Positions 9,151 through 16,257 of a DNA stretch of 64,000 nt are shown one piece after another. The notes under the pieces were generated by a model. The model saw nothing but the letters and a program-made list of their open reading frames with translations. It did not search any database and had not been told where the DNA came from. The stretch comes from Marinicella litoralis (GTDB taxonomy: Bacteria > Pseudomonadota > Gammaproteobacteria > Xanthomonadales > Marinicellaceae), in contig NZ_NIHB01000001.1 in the NCBI RefSeq assembly GCF_002591915.1, positions 832,741 through 896,740 of the forward strand, written 5' to 3'. A program made the translations under genes and the position numbers. Position 1 is the stretch's first letter. The number at the start of each line of letters is the position of its first letter.

Positions 9151-9187
9151 CAAAAAAAATCCCAAGGGTTGTTAAAACGCCTTGGGA
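9151..9187 (-). terminator. Intrinsic terminator hairpin in the leader of the response-regulator gene (possible attenuator)
   Basis: On the minus strand an 8-bp stem TCCCAAGG/CCTTGGGA (9180-9187 with 9160-9167) with a 12-base loop is followed directly by eight T residues (9152-9159). This is a textbook intrinsic terminator. It lies 45 bases upstream of the regulator ATG. The neighbour on the other side is transcribed away from it (plus strand), so it has no gene to terminate except the regulator's own leader, which suggests attenuation or a short leader RNA. Confidence 0.7.
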
Positions 9188-9222
9188 AATATGATTAGAT
9201 GCCCAGTAATAGTCAAAATCAT
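9172..9222 (-). CDS. Possible 16-codon leader peptide upstream of the response regulator
   Basis: An ATG at 9222 opens a 16-codon frame (MILTITGHLIIFPKAF) whose stop TAA lies in the loop of the terminator hairpin at 9160-9187, the arrangement expected of a translated attenuator. The ribosome site in front is weak (CAGAG about 8 bases upstream), and no run of one amino acid is seen. It is offered because of its position only. Confidence 0.22.
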   Translation of the reverse strand: MILTITGHLIIFPKAF

Positions 9223-9246
9223 TTGGAGAACTCTGACGTTGAATTC

Positions 9247-9305
9247 ATTTTACTAACATTTCTGTTAAGAAATCGTTAACGATAAATTAATTGATTGTAA
9301 ATTAA
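9247..9305. promoter_or_regulatory. Putative OmpR-family operator and divergent promoter region
   Basis: TTAA occurs at 9265-9268, 9276-9279 and 9287-9290, an exact 11-bp period (one helical turn), inside the pattern GTTAAG-N5-GTTAAC; a fourth TTAA is at 9302. Direct repeats at 11 bp are the normal binding pattern of PhoP/PmrA/QseB-type regulators. A minus-strand -10 candidate TAAAAT (9252-9247) sits about 12 bases from the nearest half-site, as in PhoP-activated promoters. The region lies between the regulator gene and exosortase H and could control both. Confidence 0.5.
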
Positions 9306-9384
9306 CGGCCCGATTTTACTATTCTTACTCAATCGTGAATTTGTTTTGATACAATCCAGTTTCTTTATCAATAGTCACAATCAT

Positions 9385-9927
9385 ATGCTGAGATTTTCAG
9401 TGCTTTTTATCACCCTTATTCTTGGGCTTTTTATTTTAGAAATATATGAACCGGTTCGCCAAGCGGTGATCCTGCCATTTACTTCGATGATTGCTACAGC
9501 ATGTTCTTGGATGATCCAATTATTTGATTCTAATGTGATTGCTGAGGGAGACATTATACGCAATGCCGTCACCTATCAAGGGATACAGATTGCACCAGGG
9601 TGTAATGGTGTTGAGGCAATGATTATATTATTTGCGGCATTGATGGCATTTCCTTCTTCTTTTGGCTACAAGTTGAAAGGTTTGTTTTGGGGATTTATAG
9701 CCATTCAAGCACTGAACTCAGTCAGAATTATTTCACTGTTTTATTTGTTACAGTGGGATAAAGTTTGGTTTGATTGGTTCCATCTATATTTGTGGCAGGC
9801 TTTAATCATTCTTGATGCTTTGGTGGTGTGGTTGATTTGGTTGCGGTATTTACCAAAAAATTCAGACAAGTCAAATATATCAGACAACAACAACGATCAG
9901 TTGGCTGCCAGCGAAAGCGCAGCATAA
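9385..9927 (+). CDS. xrtH: Exosortase H (XrtH), IPTLxxWG-CTERM-type transpeptidase
   Basis: Polytopic inner-membrane cysteine protease/transpeptidase expected to process proteins with an IPTLxxWG-CTERM tail during export. From the ATG at 9385 it is 180 residues. The exosortase catalytic set is visible: C73 in APGCNGVEAM, R114 in NSVRIISLF and H133 in WFHLYLWQ. There are about five membrane helices, and the C-terminal tail is hydrophilic. A TTG at 9346 would add 13 residues; neither start has a good ribosome site, so the start is uncertain. A candidate substrate with a VPTLTWYG tail is encoded at 47.9-48.7 kb and a divergent one at 50.4-51.1 kb. It is divergent from the two-component system. 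Confidence 0.85.
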   Translation: MLRFSVLFITLILGLFILEIYEPVRQAVILPFTSMIATACSWMIQLFDSNVIAEGDIIRNAVTYQGIQIAPGCNGVEAMIILFAALMAFPSSFGYKLKGLFWGFIAIQALNSVRIISLFYLLQWDKVWFDWFHLYLWQALIILDALVVWLIWLRYLPKNSDKSNISDNNNDQLAASESAA

Positions 9928-9955
9928 GACCGTTACCTCATCAGACAAGTACACA

Positions 9956-10237
9956 CTAAGTTTGGGCTTTGGGCCTTGCTTCATGCATTAACTGTGTCAA
10001 ACGCTTAACATCAGTTTGTAGCTTTGGGTTATCAGTGGATGATAAATTGAGTAATTGCGCCTCAATCTCTATACACAGAGTAGAAATTGTGGTGAATCCA
10101 TAGCTACCACTTGAACCTATCAATTGATGTATTAAGGTCGAGAGCACTTGAATATCTGATGACTCAAGTGCATTCTCAATTTTGTTTATTTTATCTGTAA
10201 AAGATGACAGATAATTTTGTTTCAAAGTATCAAACAA
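9956..10237 (-). CDS. Orphan HPt (histidine phosphotransfer) domain protein
   Basis: A 93-residue single-domain protein. The motif HQLIGSSGSYGF (about residues 38-49) is the HPt active-site helix, with H38 as the likely phospho-acceptor, and the rest is helical as in a four-helix bundle. The start is a TTG, four bases after the stop of the OmpA/cadherin gene, so the two are co-transcribed. No hybrid kinase is encoded next to it; the partner must lie elsewhere. It converges with exosortase H. Pairing an HPt with an outer-membrane protein gene is unusual. Confidence 0.75.
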   Translation of the reverse strand: MFDTLKQNYLSSFTDKINKIENALESSDIQVLSTLIHQLIGSSGSYGFTTISTLCIEIEAQLLNLSSTDNPKLQTDVKRLTQLMHEARPKAQT

Positions 10238-10241
10238 TCTA

Positions 10242-12539
10242 TTAATCCAATATTTGTATGGTTACAGTGGCTGTCGATTGTTGGGTGCCATCAGTGATGG
10301 TGTAGGTAAACGAGTCTAGACCACACCAATCTGCTGGAGGTACGTAAGTCACTGTACCATCTGCATTGATATCAATGACTGTACCTAATGAACCTTCAGT
10401 ATTGACAGACACCAAGGTAATCATGTCGCCATCTGGATCCGAATCATTGCTCAACAAATTAATGGTTGTTGAACGATTGATGGTAGTGAAGTAATGGTCA
10501 TTAACTGCAATGGGTGCTTCATTCGGATCGTTCACCGTAACCGTGATGGTCGCAGAGGCGGTGGCTCCATCTGAATCTTGGATGGTATAGGTAAAATCAG
10601 TCACCCCAGTAAAGCCAGGTTCAAACACAAAGGTAATGGTCCCACCATCAACCGAACCGCTATACAGTATTCCTGGTGTTTGATTTGTAATGTCTACCAA
10701 TTCTAAGTCAGCGTCATCGCCATCTGGATCAGAATCATTGCTGAGAAAGTTGATAACTACAGGGATACCAATTTGCGCCATGGCAGAATCGTTGTTGGCT
10801 ATGGGCGCAACATTGTTCACAGTTATTGTGACAGTGGCGGTGTCTGAGCCACCTTCACCATCGGTGATGGTATAAGTGAATGTATCGGTACCGATAAAAC
10901 CTTGGATGGGGGTGTAAGTGATGGCTGTGCCATTATTGACGACTGTCCCAAAAGAGGCTGGTGAGGTCGATTCAATTGACAATGTATCGTCTTCATCTTC
11001 ATCGTTGTCGTTTGACAACACATCAATGACTGTTCCTGATGAATTGCGATCGATGGTTATACCATCATCATTGGCGACAGGTTCTGCATTTAAGAAGATG
11101 ACCTCACCCAAGGTAGTGTTGGTTTCAGTTTCTTGGTATTTATAGACATCAACAGTTCGTTTGTGTTGGGCAGGATTCCGCAGAGCTCGATTGATCCAGG
11201 CGGCAGGTGCATCAACTTTACGCTTAACCCATTTCATTGGCAAATCTTCATCAGCAATGTCCACTTCGACATATTCATTTTCAATGGTTAAGAAAGTGAT
11301 TTCAACCCGTCGGTTTTTGGCTTGGTCTGGGCCGTTGTTGTCATAAGCCGGTTGTGATTCACCCATGCCATTGGTTTGAATGATGTCTGCATTGATGCCA
11401 TGATCAGCGAAAAAGGCTTTGGCACTGTTGGCGCGTCTTTTAGACAAATCTAAATTATAGGCTTCTGAAGCAATGTCACAGGTATGTCCCACAATATTGA
11501 TGCTGCTGGCCAATTCAGTTGTTTTGATTTGTTCTACCAATGATTTTAATTCAGCGGCTGCATCAGACCTGATTTCTGCTTTGTCTAAATCAAAGAAAGC
11601 CATAGAAGACAGATCCACTTGATTTTGAATCAATTGGCGATTTTCCAGTTTCAATTGTTTTAATCGGTCTTCATCCAAAACCTGTACTTCTTCATCAACG
11701 GTGGTTGGTAAGTAAGATTGACCAAAATCATAGCGGTACATTAAATTGGCTCGGGTGTCTGACTTATCTGTTTCAAAGTCCCCTGATTTCTCAATTTGTT
11801 CTACAGAAAGTGCCAAGCTGTGCCCAGTATTTTTGAAATACTTTTCTAAGTTAATGCTACCAGTCAATTGGTCGGAACTGAAATCACCTTGTTCATAGTC
11901 TAAGCCACCGGTTAAGCGCACCATTTGATTTTCAAAAAACTTACCTATTCGACCGCCCAATCCCCAATCATAGGGATGTTCATAATTTCTGATGATGGTT
12001 TCAATGGTTTGAGACTGTCTGAAGTCACGATTATCTAGTTGGCCGAATATGTCTGAAGTCACAGAACTTGAAGCTTGGTTAACCAAACGAGAACCTGTGA
12101 TGGCTGAGCTCAGATTGACATTCCAAAATTTGTCTCTTGCTTCTGAGCCAAAACCGACAGTGAATTTTCTGTCATCAAAAGTGTTTTGATCAACTGCAGC
12201 AAAATACTTCCAAATTCGTACATTTTCCTCATTGTTGATTAAGTCGCCTTTTATGCTGGCACCAGACAACTTGTGGTAATCAAGTTTTAATCCACCTGCA
12301 CCATCAGACAACCAAACCTCTCCCATCCAATTGCTGTTCCAATTGGTATTGAATGACTTAAGAAAATCACCAATCAGCTCACCCTCGTTGTCAATGCCAA
12401 TGCCAAAACGAGTGTCATCACCTGCATAAGCAAAATTAATTTGATCTTCCGATCCAGAAACAGATGTTTGTTCTTGTGCACCAGCAGTGAAAGCCACCAG
12501 CATAGATGCCAGTAACAAAGTGGTTTTGTGGTTTTTCAT
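10242..12539 (-). CDS. Outer-membrane protein: beta-barrel-like domain, OmpA peptidoglycan-binding domain, three cadherin-like repeats
   Basis: A large surface protein (765 residues) from the ATG at 12539, which starts a signal peptide ending AFTAGA-QEQ. Parts in order: an aromatic, alternating region resembling a beta barrel (about residues 25-285), a short helical linker, an OmpA-like domain (about 310-420; FFDLDKAEIRSDAAAEL, IVGHTCDIASEAYN, KNRRVEITF), then three Cadherin_5/VCBS-type repeats (about 500-765) each with N-D/S-x-D-P/E-D-G and FTYTI-D blocks. OmpA domains usually end a protein; here the repeats follow it. It heads a two-gene unit with the HPt gene. Its promoter shares a 13-bp block with the ECF sigma gene at 13.4 kb. 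Confidence 0.85.
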   Translation of the reverse strand: MKNHKTTLLLASMLVAFTAGAQEQTSVSGSEDQINFAYAGDDTRFGIGIDNEGELIGDFLKSFNTNWNSNWMGEVWLSDGAGGLKLDYHKLSGASIKGDLINNEENVRIWKYFAAVDQNTFDDRKFTVGFGSEARDKFWNVNLSSAITGSRLVNQASSSVTSDIFGQLDNRDFRQSQTIETIIRNYEHPYDWGLGGRIGKFFENQMVRLTGGLDYEQGDFSSDQLTGSINLEKYFKNTGHSLALSVEQIEKSGDFETDKSDTRANLMYRYDFGQSYLPTTVDEEVQVLDEDRLKQLKLENRQLIQNQVDLSSMAFFDLDKAEIRSDAAAELKSLVEQIKTTELASSINIVGHTCDIASEAYNLDLSKRRANSAKAFFADHGINADIIQTNGMGESQPAYDNNGPDQAKNRRVEITFLTIENEYVEVDIADEDLPMKWVKRKVDAPAAWINRALRNPAQHKRTVDVYKYQETETNTTLGEVIFLNAEPVANDDGITIDRNSSGTVIDVLSNDNDEDEDDTLSIESTSPASFGTVVNNGTAITYTPIQGFIGTDTFTYTITDGEGGSDTATVTITVNNVAPIANNDSAMAQIGIPVVINFLSNDSDPDGDDADLELVDITNQTPGILYSGSVDGGTITFVFEPGFTGVTDFTYTIQDSDGATASATITVTVNDPNEAPIAVNDHYFTTINRSTTINLLSNDSDPDGDMITLVSVNTEGSLGTVIDINADGTVTYVPPADWCGLDSFTYTITDGTQQSTATVTIQILD

Positions 12540-12574
12540 GAAAGCCCCTGTTGAAAAAATGTACATAAAGCGCA

Positions 12575-12607
12575 ATTTTAACAACACACCATTTTAAAGT
12601 CATGTTT
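12575..12607 (-). promoter_or_regulatory. Promoter of the OmpA/cadherin gene sharing a 13-bp block with the ECF sigma promoter
   Basis: The minus strand reads AAACATGACTTTA (12607-12595) and, 14 bases on, TAAAAT (12580-12575). Taken as -35 ATGACT and -10 TAAAAT the spacer is 17. The same 13 bases, with TAATGA at the identical distance, precede the sigma gene at 13.9 kb. Whether sigma-70 or the ECF factor reads both cannot be told. Confidence 0.5.
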
Positions 12608-12635
12608 AATTACATGAATTAACCTTTAATTACAT
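12605..12635. repeat. Two direct copies of TTTAATTACAT upstream of the OmpA/cadherin promoter
   Basis: TTTAATTACAT is at 12605-12615 and again at 12625-12635, exactly 20 bp apart (two helical turns). The first copy abuts the -35 side of the shared promoter block, so this is a candidate activator site. Confidence 0.45.
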
Positions 12636-12665
12636 TAAATAAGGTGGCATTCAAAAAACAGGCAA

Positions 12666-13361
12666 TTATTGAATGGGTTTCAAAGACTTCAATAAGGTGG
12701 TTTCAATTTGTGCGGTGCTTTCATGGGGTCTGGCGATGATGGCTGCAGAACCTTGTTCCAAAGCAATGATTTTGCCTTTGAAACCATCCATTTGCATTTT
12801 AACGGCTTCATCTACAGGCGAATTGGGCATGTAAAGGACTGTGATGGGTTGATTTAAATCATTCATCATAACCATCCGAGCACCTTGACCATTGAGTGTA
12901 GGACAAATTTTCATAAAATGTACTTTACCCAGGTCACCATTGAGGCTGGTATTGATACTGGCAAATAAAGGCGCCAACTCACCGTGTGGAATTTCATTTT
13001 CTGACATGTATACAGCAGGCTCCATCAACAAAGCTTCATTGATGAACTTTTCTAAATCAGAGCTTTGACTGTTGTTGATTACAAACAGGCTTGCGCCAAA
13101 CAATAAAATCACAGAAGCAGCCATGGCAAACAATCGATGCGATCGATTGGTTTGCTTATATTGTGCTTGGTGGAATTTAATATGCTCAATCTCCATAGCA
13201 GGTACAGGAATGTTCAAAGCAGCTTTGATTGTTTGCTCTTTTTCCATGGCTTCCTTATAAGCCTTTAAACATTTTTTGTCATTGGTTTTGGCGGTTAAAA
13301 ACGCTGGGTTTTGCGAATACGGGTCGGCATTCAATATTTTTATAAATTCAAAATAATTCAT
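12666..13361 (-). CDS. DUF3379-type membrane protein, probable anti-sigma partner
   Basis: A 231-residue protein with the DUF3379 layout: a helical N-terminal cytoplasmic part beginning MNYFEFIKILNADPYSQNPAFL, a single membrane helix (about residues 80-98, LFAMAASVILLFGASLFVI), and a periplasmic domain with HGELAPLF, a KICPTLNGQGARMV block and VLYMP. The family is regularly found just behind ECF sigma genes, and here its ATG overlaps the sigma stop by four bases. An anti-sigma role is inferred from that, not shown. It ends 126 bases before the OmpA/cadherin gene on the same strand. Confidence 0.8.
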   Translation of the reverse strand: MNYFEFIKILNADPYSQNPAFLTAKTNDKKCLKAYKEAMEKEQTIKAALNIPVPAMEIEHIKFHQAQYKQTNRSHRLFAMAASVILLFGASLFVINNSQSSDLEKFINEALLMEPAVYMSENEIPHGELAPLFASINTSLNGDLGKVHFMKICPTLNGQGARMVMMNDLNQPITVLYMPNSPVDEAVKMQMDGFKGKIIALEQGSAAIIARPHESTAQIETTLLKSLKPIQ

Positions 13362-13873
13362 GATCTACTTCCTATTTTACTTTCCCTGTTTAAATGTGTG
13401 GTTAATTGTTTTCTGGCTCTAAAGAGCTGGGTCATTACAGCGCTGGGGCTGATATCCAATTGAGTCGCTATTTCATCGCAGCTGAAACCGCCGATGACTT
13501 GCAGCATCAGTGGTTCTGCATATTTGGATTCTAAGTTCATCATGGCTTGTCGAGTGATGTTGATGTCCATCAATTCATCAGGCGAATGTTGCTTTTGGTC
13601 TTCAATGTCAACAACCATGTCATCCAGGCTATTGATGATGGGTTTTTTCTTTTCAAATTGCCTGGCAAATTCACGCCTGAGGATGGTAAAAATCCAACTT
13701 TTTGCGGCTTTTTCATCTTTCAATGAATCGATGGCTTTCCAGGCACGAAGATAAGTCTCTTGCACCAAATCTTTGGCCATGTGTTCATCCTTACCCAGCC
13801 AATAAGCAAATCGATACAAATCTTTATAATAGATTCCCAATAAGGCATCAAATTTTCTTTCTTTTATACTCAT
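13358..13873 (-). CDS. ECF-type RNA polymerase sigma factor (second)
   Basis: A 171-residue sigma factor. Region 2 includes DLYRFAYWLGKDEHMAKDLVQETYLRAWKAI and the KSWIFTILRREFARQFEKKK melting/-10 helix; region 4 includes EPLMLQVIGGFSCDEIATQLDISPSAVMTQLFRARKQL. It is the ECF group that pairs with DUF3379 proteins. The start ATG at 13873 lies about 30 bases after a TAATGA -10 candidate. It shares promoter sequence with the OmpA/cadherin gene, suggesting autoregulation and control of that gene. It is divergent from the oligopeptidase B-like gene. Confidence 0.9.
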   Translation of the reverse strand: MSIKERKFDALLGIYYKDLYRFAYWLGKDEHMAKDLVQETYLRAWKAIDSLKDEKAAKSWIFTILRREFARQFEKKKPIINSLDDMVVDIEDQKQHSPDELMDINITRQAMMNLESKYAEPLMLQVIGGFSCDEIATQLDISPSAVMTQLFRARKQLTTHLNRESKIGSRS

Positions 13874-13900
13874 AAATCAATAGACCTAACAATTCAAAAT

Positions 13901-13933
13901 TCATTACAAATTAACATGCCTAAAGTCATGTTT
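13901..13933 (-). promoter_or_regulatory. Promoter of the second ECF sigma gene
   Basis: The minus strand carries AAACATGACTTTA (13933-13921), then TAATGA (13906-13901), the same block and spacing as in front of the OmpA/cadherin gene. An inverted repeat AAGTCAT/ATGACTT (13923-13929 and 13943-13949, 13-base spacer) overlaps it and may be an operator. Confidence 0.5.
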
Positions 13934-13999
13934 TTTCCATATATGACTTCAGATGACTTGATTTCATAGTAAGCTATTGGATTTTATCCAGAGAAAACC

Positions 14000-16183
14000 A
14001 TGAAAACTTCAATCATTTGGGTGGCCGCATTGACTTTAATGGGTTGTCAGAATCAACCAGAAGAGCAATCCAGCTCAGCCAATAATACAGCAAAGTCAGT
14101 GGAAGTTTCTCCAGAGGAACCTATGAATTCAAAACAAACACCCAGCGCAGAAAAAAGACCGCATGTTTTTCAAGAGCATGGACTAGAAAGAGTCGATAAT
14201 TACCATTGGTTGAGAGACGATACCCGATCAGACCCTGATGTATTGGCCTATTTGAACGCAGAAAATGATTATTTAGAATCCACCATGGCTGATACCGATG
14301 CATTTACCGACAGGGTTTACAATGAAATTGTGAATCGCATTGTACAAAATGATGAGTCGGTGCCTTATAAATTGGGAGATTATTGGTATTTTAAACAATA
14401 CAAAGAAGGCCAAGAATACCCTATTTACGTCAGAAAGAAAGGGTCAATGGATGCCGCTGATGAAGTTTTGATTGATGTCAACGAATTGGCTGCTGGCCAT
14501 GCTTATTACGCATCGAACACCCAAAGTGTCAGTCATGATCATAAGCTGTATGCTTTTTCAGAAGATACCGTAAGTCGCCGTAAATATGACATCAAATTTA
14601 AAAACTTAACAACAGGTGAAATGTTGCCAGATGTGATCACCAACACAACAGGATCGATCGCTTGGGCCAAAGACAATAAAACCGTGTTTTATACCCGCAA
14701 GCACCCCAAAACCTTGTTACCTTATCAAGTCTATCGCCATGAACTTGGCACTTCTACTGATGAAGATGTGTTGGTCTATGAGGAAGCCGATAACACATTT
14801 TATGTTGCTTGTTATACCTCGAGATCAAATGAATACATCATGATCTATACCGGTGCAACCACTTTAACTGAAATCTTGTACCTGCCTGCGGACCAGCCAC
14901 AAGGTGAGTTTAAATCGGTGTTACCCAGAGCGCCTAAACATGAATATACAGTTGAAGATTTCAATGGGGACTGGATCATCAAAACCAACTGGAATGCATT
15001 GAACTCACGAATCATGAAAGCGCCTATAGGCGAGTCGACTGATAAAGACCAATGGCAAGAATTGATTGCTCATGATGATGAGACCTTGATCTATGATATG
15101 GAAACTTTCAAAGATTGGTTGGTTGTTGAACAACGCAAAGAGGGTATCAAACACATCAAAGCGGTTCATTGGGAAACGGGTGAATCTAAATTAATTCAAT
15201 CTGATGAGGCCACTTACACCATGAGTGTGGCGTACAACCCTGAACAAGACCAAAACACCATGCGCTATACCTTTGATTCATTGACTCAATTGGGTAGTGA
15301 TCTTGAAATTGATTTGAATACGGATGAAAAAACCTTGTTGAAGCAAGATAAAATCAATGGTGAATACAAACCAGAAGACTATCAATCTGAACGCATTGAA
15401 ATAGAAGCCAGAGACGGCGTAATGGTGCCAGTTTCCATGGTTTACAAGAAAGGGATGGGGGCATTGAATCAGCGTCCATTATTGGTCTATGCTTATGGCT
15501 CCTATGGTGCTTCAATTGACCCCAGATTTTCATTGAGTCGATTGTCTTTATTGGACAGGGGGTTTGTCTATGCGATTCCACACATCCGCGGTTCGCAAGC
15601 GAAAGGTCGCCAATGGTATGAAGACGGCAAAATGTTTAACAAGATCAATACGTTTAATGATTTTATCGATGCCACCAAAGCCATGTTGGCACAAGACATC
15701 GGTGACAAAGATCGGGTTTATGCCTGGGGAGGTAGTGCTGGCGGTTTATTGATGGGTGCAGTGGCGAACATGGATGGCATGTTGTATGACGGCATGATTG
15801 CTGCGGTACCATTTGTTGATGTGGTCACCACCATGTTAGATGAAGACATTCCATTGACTACCGGAGAGTTTGATGAATGGGGCAACCCAAAGAATAAGGA
15901 CTCCTATGATTATATGTTGTCATATTCACCTTATGATCAGGTGGAAGCGAAAGATTATCCAAATATCTTAATCACCACCGGCTTGCATGATTCTCAAGTT
16001 CAATACTGGGAGCCGGCAAAATGGGCGGCAAAATTAAGGGAGAAGAAAACCAATGATAACTTGGTGTTGTTGAGAACCAATATGGACACCGGTCATGGTG
16101 GCGCCTCGGGTCGTTTTTCATACTTCAAAGAAACAGCACAAGATTATATGTTCTTGTTTAAATTGGCAGGAATTAAAGAATAA
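14000..16183 (+). CDS. S9A serine peptidase, oligopeptidase B-like lipoprotein
   Basis: A 727-residue prolyl-oligopeptidase family enzyme, likely cutting small peptides after basic residues (protease II/PtrB type). The N-terminus MKTSIIWVAALTLMGCQ is a lipoprotein signal with lipobox LMGC. It is followed by a low-complexity spacer, the family opening HGLERVDNYHWLRDDTR, the seven-bladed propeller, and the hydrolase domain. Catalytic residues visible are S579 (WGGSAGGLLMG), D664 (GLHDSQVQYWEP) and H699 (GHGGASGRF). Classical oligopeptidase B is cytoplasmic; this one appears exported and lipid-anchored. A hairpin terminator follows. Confidence 0.92.
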   Translation: MKTSIIWVAALTLMGCQNQPEEQSSSANNTAKSVEVSPEEPMNSKQTPSAEKRPHVFQEHGLERVDNYHWLRDDTRSDPDVLAYLNAENDYLESTMADTDAFTDRVYNEIVNRIVQNDESVPYKLGDYWYFKQYKEGQEYPIYVRKKGSMDAADEVLIDVNELAAGHAYYASNTQSVSHDHKLYAFSEDTVSRRKYDIKFKNLTTGEMLPDVITNTTGSIAWAKDNKTVFYTRKHPKTLLPYQVYRHELGTSTDEDVLVYEEADNTFYVACYTSRSNEYIMIYTGATTLTEILYLPADQPQGEFKSVLPRAPKHEYTVEDFNGDWIIKTNWNALNSRIMKAPIGESTDKDQWQELIAHDDETLIYDMETFKDWLVVEQRKEGIKHIKAVHWETGESKLIQSDEATYTMSVAYNPEQDQNTMRYTFDSLTQLGSDLEIDLNTDEKTLLKQDKINGEYKPEDYQSERIEIEARDGVMVPVSMVYKKGMGALNQRPLLVYAYGSYGASIDPRFSLSRLSLLDRGFVYAIPHIRGSQAKGRQWYEDGKMFNKINTFNDFIDATKAMLAQDIGDKDRVYAWGGSAGGLLMGAVANMDGMLYDGMIAAVPFVDVVTTMLDEDIPLTTGEFDEWGNPKNKDSYDYMLSYSPYDQVEAKDYPNILITTGLHDSQVQYWEPAKWAAKLREKKTNDNLVLLRTNMDTGHGGASGRFSYFKETAQDYMFLFKLAGIKE

Positions 16184-16210
16184 GCCAACAAGTTCAGCTT
16201 GGTTGGTAAA

Positions 16211-16247
16211 AGCCACTTGCCCCTTGATCGGTGCAAGTGGCTTTTTT
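16211..16247. terminator. Bidirectional terminator between oligopeptidase B-like and reprolysin genes
   Basis: A perfect 10-bp stem, AGCCACTTGC (16211-16220) with GCAAGTGGCT (16233-16242). TTTTTT follows on the plus strand, and AAAA precedes it, giving a T run on the minus strand. It serves the two convergent genes. Confidence 0.85.
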
Positions 16248-16257
16248 ACTTGATTAC

